Shown: positions 36,160 to 44,548 of the stretch, piece by piece
Layout: each line of letters opens with the position of its first letter
How positions within the stretch are numbered: the first letter of the stretch is position 1
Source: Rhipidocladum racemiflorum
Taxonomy: Eukaryota; Streptophyta; Magnoliopsida; Poales; Poaceae
Assembly (NCBI GenBank): GCA_036346355.1
Contig: CM070580.1
Coordinates: 21,629,374-21,693,373 of the forward strand
Direction: 5' to 3'
Length of the DNA: 64,000 nucleotides
Position numbers and translations under genes: made by a program
Notes under the pieces: generated by a model
What the model was told of the DNA's origin: nothing
The model's input: only the letters and a program-made list of their open reading frames with translations
Database searches by the model: none

Positions 36160-36368
36160 CAGGTGGTGGCTGTAGCGGCAACCATGACGACGACGACGGA
36201 AGCAGCAGCATCAGCTCTGATGTTAACGAGTACAAGTTTTCAAGGAAGAAAGGAAAGTGCTACCATTGTGGCATACGTGGGCACTTTGCCAGGGAATGTT
36301 GCAAGAAAAAGAAGGAAGAAGCGCAGGCGCTCCTTGCGACGGCCGACGACGAGCCGTGTCTTCTGTGA
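36160..36368 (+). pseudogene. Gag zinc-knuckle remnant, chain unit 2
   Basis: Only the gag tail survives: acidic-serine linker, zinc knuckle CYHCGIRGHFAREC and the DDEPCLL end. An internal deletion joins the minisatellite (caggtgtgg) to the gag tail (caaggcaggtgg), probably at a shared gtggcaagg. The embedded small LTR and the gag core are gone. Confidence 0.85.
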
Positions 36369-36406
36369 TGAAACAGTAATAAGGCAAGTCAAGATTAGGG
36401 GGAGTT

Positions 36407-36991
36407 TGTTAGCATTAATCTTGACTAGTTAGTTTATTTGGGGGTTTGCATTAGCTAGTAAGCTATGCATGTGTGTCATGTACGTGAAGTTGTAAGTGCT
36501 TTAGAGTCTTTGCATGGAGTAGGTGTGTTCTCGTGTAGGATTTGTCCAGTCGTTGCCTACACTAGCTAGTTAGTTTAGTTAGTGCTAGTGCGAGTCGTCA
36601 GGGAATAAGTGGAGTACGGCGTGAAGCTAGGATCGAAGCTGCATGCATGAGCACGACGTAGAGGCGGCGTGGCTTGTGGTCAGCCCGGTGACCGGTTCTT
36701 GTGGATCGTGAGCGTGAGTCGTGTGGTGCATGGGATAGTAGCCTGTGGATGTGTGTCGACGTGCACGCACACACGTGAGACTCGGCCAACTGGTTGTTAC
36801 TTGACATTGTGTCGCTGGGCTTTAAAACCATGTACTCAGTATTGTGTCAGTTGAACCGAATAAAAAGAAAGAAAGAAACCAGACGTTTGTCGTCACAAAA
36901 ACTCTCGTGTGTGTGCTCGTGAGTGATTCTGCCGAGGTGAGCTTGTGCGTGTTCGTCACTACGGCAAGCTGATCTTGCCACGGTTCCAACA
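36407..36991 (+). repeat. Chain LTR 3
   Basis: Complete 585-bp LTR ending ggttccaaca. Confidence 0.9.
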
Positions 36992-37189
36992 ATTGGTATC
37001 AGAGCAACAATTGGGCCAAGAGACCTTGACCCGCTGCTCGGGTTGGGCCTGACCTGGGATCCGGACGAGCTAGGTGTGGCCAAGGGGGCCCAGGTTTTGC
37101 CTAGGGGCCCAGGTGTGGCCCAAGGGGCCAGGGGGAGCCCAAGTGTGGCCCAGGCGGAGCCCAGGTATGGCCCAGGTGGAGCCCAGGTG

Positions 37190-37406
37190 TGGCAAGGCAG
37201 GTGGTGGCTGTAGCGGCAACCATGACGACGACGACGGAAGCAGCAGCATCAGCTCCGATGTCAACGAGTACAAGTTTTCAAGGAAGAAAGGAAAGTGCTA
37301 CCATTGTGGCATACGTGGGCACTTTGCCAGGGAATGCTGCAAGAAAAAGAAGGAAGAAGCGCAGGCGTTCCTTGCGACGGCCGACGACGGACCGTGTCTT
37401 CTGTGA
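37190..37406 (+). pseudogene. Gag zinc-knuckle remnant, chain unit 3
   Basis: It has the same deletion junction as unit 2, so the two short units descend from one event followed by duplication. The zinc knuckle is intact; the end reads DDGPCLL. Confidence 0.85.
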
Positions 37407-37445
37407 TGAAGCAGTAATAAGGCAAGTCAAGATTAGGGGGGAATT

Positions 37446-38030
37446 TGTTAGCATTAATCTTGACTAGTTAGTTTATTTGGGGGTTTGCATTAGCTAGTAA
37501 GCTATGCATGTGTGTCATGTACGTGAAGTTGTAAGTGCTTTAGAGTCTTTGCATGGAGTAGGTGTGTTCTCGTGTAGGATTTGTCCAGTCGTTGCCTACA
37601 CTAGCTAGTTAGTTTAGTTAGTGCTAGTGCGAGTCGTCAGGGAATAAGTGGAGTACGGCGTGAAGCTAGGATCGAAGCTGCATGCATGAGCACGACGTAG
37701 AGGCGGCGTGGCTTGTGGTCAGCCCTTTGACCGGTTCTTGTGGATCGTGAGCGTGAGTCGTGTGGTGCATGCGGTAGTAGCCTGTGCATGTGTGTCGACG
37801 TGCACGCACACACGTGAGACTCAGCCAACAGGTTGTTACTTGACAGTGTGTCGCTGGGCTTTAAAACCATGTACTCGGTATTGTGTCAGTTGAACCGAAT
37901 AAAAAGAAAGAAAGAAACCAGACGTTTGTCGTCACAAAAACTCTCGTGTGTGTCCTCGTGAGTGATTCTGCCGAGGTGAGCTTGCGTATGTTCGTCACTA
38001 CGGCAAGCTGATCCTGCCACGGCTCCAGCA
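37446..38030 (+). repeat. Chain LTR 4
   Basis: Complete 585-bp LTR whose 3' end is ggctccagca instead of ggttccaaca. Confidence 0.9.
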
Positions 38031-38247
38031 ATTGGTATCAGAGCAACAATTGGGCCAAGAGACCTTGACCCGCTACTCGGGTTGGGCCTGACCTGGAATC
38101 CGGACGAGCCAGGAGTGGCCCAGGGGGGCCAAGGGGGCCCAGGTGTGGCCCAGGGGGCCAGGGAGAGCCCAGGTGTGGCCCAAGTGTGGCCCAGGGGGAG
38201 CCCAGGTGGTTCCTAGATAATCTCGGCCCAATGTGTGAGGGGGAGAT

Positions 38248-38426
38248 TGTTGGAATAGTGCCACATTGGTTGTGGTGAGGGCTTGAGCATGGTTTATAAG
38301 GGTGAGGGAGCACCCCCTCATGGAGCTAACTTTTTGGGATGAGATGGCCCAAGAGACCTTGACTTGCTGCTCGGGTTGGGCCTGACCTGGGATCCGAACG
38401 AGCTAGGTGTGGCGGTCCAGCCAACA
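38248..38426 (+). repeat. Embedded small LTR (type B), copy 2
   Basis: A 179-bp copy preceded by gtgagggggagat, a good polypurine tract, and followed by attggtatcagag. Confidence 0.82.
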
Positions 38427-38478
38427 ATTGGTATCAGAGTCGAAGGTGTGTATGCCCAAGATCCTTCGGTACGAGCCC

Positions 38479-39374
38479 ATGGCGATGGTTCATCAAGCTG
38501 CGGCTGCAAGCGGTGGTGGTTCGTTCCATTATCCGCAGCTCACTACGACGACCTACACCACATGGGCCATCAAAGTGGAGGCCCTGCTGGATGCGCAAGG
38601 TCTGTGGGAGGCCGTAGTCCCAGCAGAGGGCGCAGCGTTGGAGGCGCGGATCTTCTCCAAACCCTTTCCCGAGGATATTTTGCTGCAGGTGGCGGCGAAA
38701 AAAACGGCGAAGGAGGTTTGGGACAGCCTCAAGACAAGGTTCGTCGGAGCGGACCGTGTCAAGGCGGCGTGCCTAGAGACCTTGGAGGGAGAGTTCGATG
38801 CTCTCCGCATGAAGGATGGCGAGGCGCTGGACGACTACGCCGGTAAGCTCAGCGGCATGAAGGTGCGGTACGCCAATCTCGGGGCTACCTTGGAGGATTT
38901 GGCATTGGTGAAGAAGCTTCTTGACACCGTGCCGGATAGCTTCTACCCCGTTGTCGCCGGCATTGAGCAATTTTGCGACACCAATACTATGGCATACGAG
39001 GAGGCCTTGGGGCGGTTGAAGACCTTTGATGAGCAGCTGCGCCTTCGCGAGTCTGGCTCCAATGGCGACGGCCAGCTTCTCCACACGACGGCCGAGTGGC
39101 AGGCTCGCAGAAGCAAAATGGCGTCGATTCCGGTGACAAGAAGAAGAACCGCGACCGTGGCAAGGCGGGTGGTGGCTGTAGCGGCAACCATGACGACGAC
39201 GACGGAAGCAGCAGCATCAGCTCCGATGTCAACGAGTACAAGTTTTCAAGGAAGAAAGGAAAGTGCTACCATTGTGGCATACGTGGGCACTTTCCGAGGG
39301 AATGCTGCAAGAAAAAGAAGGAAGAAGCACAGGCGCTCCTTGCGACGGCTGACGACGAGCCGTGTCTTCTGTGA
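38479..39374 (+). pseudogene. Copia-type gag, chain unit 4 (one frameshift)
   Basis: Nearly identical to the unit 1 gag, with the same one-base loss (near 39106) between EWQAR and the zinc-knuckle tail. The shared lesion shows units 1 and 4 have a common broken ancestor. The zinc knuckle CYHCGIRGHFPREC is present in the second frame; the end is at 39374. Confidence 0.88.
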
Positions 39375-39412
39375 TGAAGTAGTAATAAGGCTAGTCAAGA
39401 TTAGGGGTAATT

Positions 39413-39996
39413 TGTTAGCATTAATCTTGACTAGTTAGTTTATTTGGGGGTTTGCATTAGCTAGTAAGCTATGCATGTGTGTGATGTACGTGAAGTTGTA
39501 AGTGCTTTAGAGTCTTTGCATGGAGTAGGTGTGTTCTCGTGTAGGATTAGTCCAGTCGTTGCCTACACTAGCTAGTTAGTTTAGTTAGTGCTAGTGCGAG
39601 TCGTCAGGGAATAAGTGGAGTACGTCGTGAAGCTAGGGTCGAAGCTGCATGCATGAGCACGACGTAGAGGCGGCGTGGCTTGTGGTCAGCCCGGTGACCG
39701 GTTCTTGTGGATCGTGAGCGTGAGTCGTGTGGTGCATGCGGTAGTAGCCTGTGCATGTGTGTCGACGTGCACGCACACACGTGAGATTCGGCCAACAGGT
39801 GGTTACTTGACAGTGTGTCGCTGGGCTTTAAAACCATGTACTCGGTATTGTGTCAGTTGAACCGAATAAAAAGAAAGAAAGAAACCAGACATTTATCGTC
39901 ACAAAACTCTCGTGTGTGTCCTCGTGAGTGATTATGCCGAGGTGAGCTTGCGCGTGTTCGTCACTACGGCAAGTTGATCCTGCCACGGTTCCAACA
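39413..39996 (+). repeat. Chain LTR 5
   Basis: Complete 584-bp LTR ending ggttccaaca, followed by the tRNA primer site. Confidence 0.9.
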
Positions 39997-40210
39997 ATTG
40001 GTATCAGAGCAACAATTGGGCCAAGAGACCTTGACCCGCTGCTCGGGTTGGGCCTGACCTGGGATCCGGACGAGCTAGAGGTGGCTCAGGGGGGCCCAGG
40101 TGTGGCCTAGGGGCCCAGGTGTGGCCCAGGGGGCCAGGGGGAGCCCAGGTGTGGCCCAGGTAGCCCAGGTGGTTCCTAGATAATCTCGGCCCAATGTGTG
40201 AGTGGGAGAT

Positions 40211-40389
40211 TGTTGGAATAGTCCCACATTGGTTGTGGGGAGGGCTTGAGCATGGTTTATAAGGGTGAGGGAGTACCCCCTCATGGAGCTAGCGTTTTGG
40301 GGTGAGATGGCCCAAGAGACCTTGACCCGCTGCTCGTGTTGGGCCTGACCTGGGATCCGGACGAGCTAGGTGTGGCGGTCCAGCCAACA
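40211..40389 (+). repeat. Embedded small LTR (type B), copy 3
   Basis: A 179-bp copy starting tgttggaatagtcccac and ending ccagccaaca, with primer site attggtatcagagcc following. Confidence 0.82.
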
Positions 40390-40441
40390 ATTGGTATCAG
40401 AGCCGAAGGTGTGTTTGCCCAAAATCCTTCGATACGAGCCT

Positions 40442-41337
40442 ATGGCGTTGGTTCATCAAGTTGCGGCGGCAAGCGGTGGTGGTTCGTTCCATTATCCGCA
40501 GCTCACTACGACGACCTACACCATATGGGCCATCAAAGTGGAGGCCCTGCTGGATGCGCAAGGTCTGTGGGAGGCCGTAGTCCCGGCGGAGGGCGCAACG
40601 TTGGAGGCGCGGATCTTCTCCAAACCCTTCCCGAGGATATTTTGCTGCAGGTGCCGGCGAAAAAAACGGCGAAGTAGGTTTGGGACAGCCTCAAGACAAG
40701 GTTCGTCGGAGCGGACCGTGTCAAGGCGGCGTGCCTGGCGACCTTGGAGGGAGAGTTCGATGCTCTCCTCATGAAGGATGGCGAGGCGCTGGACGACTAC
40801 GCCGGCAAGCTTAGCGGCATGAAGGTGCGGTACGCCAATCTCAGGGCTACCTTGGAGGATTTGGCATTGGTGAAGAAGCTTTTTGACACCGTGCCGGATC
40901 GCTTCTACCCCATTGTCGTCGGCATCGAGCAATTTTGCGACACCAACACTATGGCATACGAGGAGGCCTTGGGGCGGTTGAAGACCTTTGATGAGCGGTT
41001 GCGCCTTCGCGAGTCTGGCTCCAATGGCGACGGCCAGCTTCTCTTCACGACGACCGAGTGGCAGGCTCGGCAGAAGCAAAATGGCGTCGATTCCGGTGAC
41101 AAGAAGAAGAACCGCGACCGTGGCAAGGCGAGTGGTGGCTGTAGCGGCAACCATGACGACGACGACGGAAGCAGCAGCATCAGCTCCGATGTCAACGAGT
41201 ACAAGTTTTCAAGGAAGAAAGGAAAGTGCTACCACTGTGGCATACGTGGGCACTTTGCCAGGGAATGCCGCAGGAAAAAGAAGGAAGAAGCGCAGGCGCT
41301 CCTTGCGACGACCGACGACGAGCCGTGTCTTCTGTAA
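40442..41337 (+). pseudogene. Copia-type gag, chain unit 5 (frameshift plus stop)
   Basis: This copy keeps the correct frame from the capsid core through the zinc knuckle (CYHCGIRGHFAREC), where units 1 and 4 are shifted. Its own lesions lie upstream: a lost T near 40629 and a stop TAG at 40675-40677. The stretch 40744-41337 is open. Comparing units shows the ancestral gag was about 300 codons and continuous. Confidence 0.88.
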
Positions 41338-41376
41338 TGAAGCAGTAATACGGCAAGTCAAGATTAGGGGGGAATT

Positions 41377-42098
41377 TGTTAGCATTAATCTTGACTAGTT
41401 AGTTTATTTGGTGGTTTGCATTAGCTAGTAAGCTTTGCATGTGTGTCATGTACGTGAAGTTGTAAGTGCTTTAGAGTCTTTGCATGGAGTAAGGTGTGTT
41501 CTCGTGTAGGATTTGTCCAGTCGTTGCTTACACTAGCTAGTTAGTTTAGTTATTGCTAGTTCGAGTCGTCAGGGAATAAGTGGAGTACGACGTGAAGCTA
41601 GGATCGAAGCTGCATGCATGAGCACGACGTAGAGGCGGCGTGTCTTGTGGTCAGCCTGGTGACCGGTTCTTGTGGATCGTGAGCGTGAGTCGTGTGGTGC
41701 ATGTGGTAGTAGCCTGTGCATGTGTGTCGACGTGCACGCACACACGTGAGACTCGGCCAACAGGTGGTTACTTGTTAGTGTGTCGCTGGGCTTTAAAACC
41801 ATGTACTCGTTATTGTGTCAGTTGAACCGAATAAAAAGAAAGAAAGAAACCAGACGTTTGTCGTCACAAAAACTCTCGTGTGTGTCCTCATAGGTGATTC
41901 TGCCGAGGTGAGCTTGCGCGTGTTCGTCACTACGGCTGTGTCGCTGGGCTTTAAAACCATGTACTCGGTATTGTGTCAGTTGAACCGAATAAAAAGAAAG
42001 AAAGAAACCAGACGTTTGTCGTCACAAAAACTCTCGTGTGTGTCCTCATAGGTGATTCTGCCGAGGTGAGCTTGCGCGTGTTCGTCACTACAGCAAGC
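41377..42098 (+). repeat. Chain LTR 6, truncated, with 158-bp terminal duplication
   Basis: The LTR reads normally to about 41936. A 158-bp segment starting tgtgtcgctgggc (first copy from 41779) is then repeated in tandem (41937-42094). The copy breaks off at cagcaagct, before the normal ggttccaaca end, and unrelated sequence begins. Confidence 0.85.
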
Positions 42099-42164
42099 TC
42101 TCTATCTCCTACTCTCCCTCCCCTTTTCTCTCGTGCGCACGCGCAACACCATGCTACCACCGCC

Positions 42165-42305
42165 TCAAATCATTGTTGCAGCTGTCGATCTCACCGTTGC
42201 CGGCCATATCACTCCTCCCTGTAGCATGGGGATGCCAAATTTACCGTCAATTGCTACTTGATAGGCTCCGCCTAAGAAACCCCCATACCCCTCGTCTTCT
42301 TCCAT
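42165..42305 (-). CDS. Possible 5' end of a heat-inducible gene, truncated by the retroelement chain
   Basis: On the minus strand an ATG at 42305 lies about 110 bp downstream of a TATA box and starts a short frame, MEEDEGYGGFLGGAYQVAID..., that stops at 42165. A plausible donor (CAA|gtagca) follows GGAYQ, so the frame may be a first exon. I do not recognise the protein. The leader (CACACA-rich, then gaggagagagaa) looks like a plant 5' untranslated region. The retroelement chain ends only about 70 bp further on, so a downstream remainder would have been cut off or displaced. Coding status is uncertain; the promoter evidence is stronger. Confidence 0.35.
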   Translation of the reverse strand: MEEDEGYGGFLGGAYQVAIDGKFGIPMLQGGVIWPATVRSTAATMI

Positions 42306-42412
42306 TTCTCTCTCCTCAAGAACTGAGCAAAGCTTCTCCTCTTGTGTGAGTGTGTGAATGTGTGTGTGGAGATGCATGAGCATGGCTCATGAAGATGTGC
42401 ATTGGTGGCCCC

Positions 42413-42420
42413 TATTTATA
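42413..42420 (-). promoter_or_regulatory. TATA box
   Basis: Minus-strand TATAAATA followed by ggggccacc lies about 110 bp upstream of the ATG at 42305 and downstream of two heat shock element clusters. Confidence 0.6.
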
Positions 42421-42655
42421 CTACTTCAAGGCTGGTTCGCCTTTGTCGTGTTCATCCGCGCAATTCTTACTTGTGTGCTTCTCCTCCTCCCCTGGTTTCC
42501 TCCATGGTTTTGCCTTAGTTTTACCATTCTTGATTCATGATGTCGTTGATTTGTTGATGGATTTGGTGCTCTAGTTCCTTCCTTATCTTCTTGCTACTTG
42601 ACTCATTCATTCGAGGATTGGCTCTAATCTATGTGCTGCCTCTTATCTGAAAAGC

Positions 42656-42729
42656 TTCTAGAAGATTCTAGAAAGTTGGGATCACCTGGCTTGGGCTTTG
42701 GAAGGTTCTAGATAATTCTAGAGGAATTC
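42656..42729 (-). promoter_or_regulatory. Heat shock element clusters
   Basis: 42656-42673 reads TTC-TA-GAA-GA-TTC-TA-GAA, four perfect alternating nGAAn units with exact 5-bp spacing. 42701-42729 holds a second, weaker array (GAA-GG-TTC-TA-GAT-AA-TTC-TA-GAG). This is the binding pattern of heat shock factor trimers. They lie about 240-310 bp upstream of the minus-strand TATA box. Confidence 0.7.
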
Positions 42730-42912
42730 GAGAGCTCTAACTTGCCTGAAATTATGCGAAACTCGCATAGATTTTAAAACTTTCCTGAAGCCGACTTGGA
42801 GCTTGATTTGTTTCGCCTGTTTCTTTGCTGAAACCATATGAACTTGCTTAAACAAAGATGATACGATTGAAACTTCATTGAAACCTTCTTGAAACTATTT
42901 TAAAAAAATTAC

Positions 42913-43292
42913 TAGTAAATTTCACAAAACTACAATTCTTTTGTACAAATTATCAGAAAACTACATGTTTTAGCTCTATTTTGCAGAACTACAAATTTTA
43001 TGATAATTTGTATCACAAAACCACATTTTTTTTAGAATTAACAGTTTCTTGTAACATACTTGACAGTATAGGCATACATGATAACCTCACACGAGTAAAA
43101 TAGAAAATAGGGGCGTGTGAGATTATCATGTGAGCCTACACTGTCAGAACTGTTACAAGAAATGATAAATTCTAAAACATATAATTATGTAACATAAGTT
43201 CTACTAAAATCAGTAGTTTTGTGAAATAGAAGCAAAACTCGTAGTTTTCTAATCGTTTCTAAAAAAAAACTTTAGTTATGTGAAATCTACTC
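42913..43292. mobile_element. MITE family A, copy 2
   Basis: This 380-bp element is related throughout to 32861-33223: ends tagtaaatttcac / tgaaatctactc, the same internal tttcttgtaaca / tgttacaagaaa inverted pair, and the same orientation. The target duplication is not evident. Confidence 0.7.
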
Positions 43293-43521
43293 TTTTTTAT
43301 TAAACTTTCACATAACACGTTAAAACCTACTTGAAATTTCAAACTAGAAACATGAAACCTTTTTGAAACATTTCACGGAACACGCTGAAACCATTTCGAA
43401 ACTTCAAACTTTGGATTAGATACCAATGCTTTCGAGTTTCGATGGGCTTGCGACTTTGGGTACGTAGAATGCACTCCTCCTTAAGTTTGCAAGGTTTATT
43501 TTTTTTTACAGAAAAACTAAA

Positions 43522-43724
43522 AAACGGTATACCGTTGCAACGGTATACCTCTGAAACTCATGAAACTTATGATTTTTTGCACTGAAACACATGAAACTTA
43601 GCACTAAAAACTAATAAAACATGAAACTGATGAAACTAAAAACTGAAACTCATGAAACCAGCACTGAAACTGATAAGTTTCATAAGTTTCATGGCTATAC
43701 CGTTGCAACGGTATACCGTTGCCT
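43522..43724. mobile_element. Inverted-repeat element with palindromic GTATACC ends
   Basis: Both ends carry the block ggtatacc-gttgcaac-ggtatacc; the left copy (43526-43549) is a perfect 24-bp palindrome and the right copy (43694-43717) has one change. Inside, tgaaact and atgaaact motifs repeat many times. It looks like a non-autonomous DNA element, but the superfamily is unassigned because no target duplication is clear. Confidence 0.6.
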
Positions 43725-43725
43725 A

Positions 43726-43969
43726 GTCACTCTCTTTTTTTTAATAATCTTATCCATAAATATAAAATATATTTTATATTTTAATGCAAAATTAGTATGA
43801 CATCAGCTCTATACCCCTAATAAATATACATATTACTTTAGTATTCTTTGTACATATATATTGAGTATAGTGCTTAATGATAATAATTAGGTGTAATCTA
43901 GTTATTTTTAATATCTTCTTAATCTATGTGCCGAGAAAAAATTCAACTTATAAACTTTGATAGAGTGAG
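43726..43969. mobile_element. Stowaway MITE, degenerate copy
   Basis: A 244-bp sequence aligns along its length with the Stowaway at 49160-49419 (aataatcttatccataaata..., ...ataataattaggtgtaatct). It is flanked by TA dinucleotides. The terminal ctccctcc repeats are eroded. Confidence 0.75.
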
Positions 43970-43971
43970 TA

Positions 43972-44548
43972 CTATTTAGAGTGTATGTTCATCCAATTGC
44001 ACTATTCACCTTGGCATTGCAATTCCAATGGCAGAGATACTGATCCTTGAATCCTTGATAGATACGCTTGTTCCTGCTGTCCCATACAATCCATGTGCGA
44101 GTGAGATGACCCGGGACCCGCTTCACGGTCGCAATAGAATTGAAGATCTATATAGGGGTAAACAGACAAGCAATGCAAGATGTCCATACAAACATGACAA
44201 ATAGTACCGGCAGGGAAACGATTGCACTTCTTATGGCCTTCAAAACCACGCAACAACCAAACCGAGGTGTACAATCCCTCAGCATTAGTGTCAGATGCAG
44301 CAACAGCAGCACAGATTACGATAAAGACTCGAAACATCTTACCCACAACCACATCATTTTAAGTACAAACATAGAAGTGCGATGCATAGACTTAAACATG
44401 CTACTGAGGCAGCAGTCTAGACCTTCATTAATTTTTCGTTGCAGTGTTAGCTTTTGATGGTGACCGCTTTGTACGAGTCTCGTAAAGCAACACAAGGAGG
44501 ATAGAACAACGGTCACTGTTAACACACCCTGACAAAATGCTTCTGCTC
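43972..44548. other. 3' flank of the 187-aa protein gene
   Basis: No separate gene is recognised. The part next to 44549 should contain the 3' untranslated region of the minus-strand gene. Confidence 0.5.

Larger units (their letters stand above)
33362..42098 (+). mobile_element. Tandem chain of a gag-only copia-type LTR retrotransposon
   Basis: Six LTRs (585 bp when full) alternate with five internal regions in one orientation, neighbours sharing LTRs. Unit starts are 33362, 35376, 36407, 37446, 39413 and 41377, so periods are about 2.0, 1.03, 1.04, 1.97 and 1.96 kb. Each internal region opens with an initiator-tRNA primer site. Three hold gag and two share one internal deletion; none has protease, integrase or RT. 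No target duplication is found: the left edge follows gtgccttc and the right edge is truncated inside an LTR. Shared deletions and frameshifts argue for growth by unequal recombination, not six insertions. Confidence 0.9.

Noticed and set aside
33362..42098. Regularly spaced repeats resembling a CRISPR-type or satellite array
   Set aside because: The repeats are 585-bp LTRs with tgttag...ccaaca ends, each followed by a tRNA primer site and gag; spacers are related to each other. It is a retroelement chain in a plant genome.
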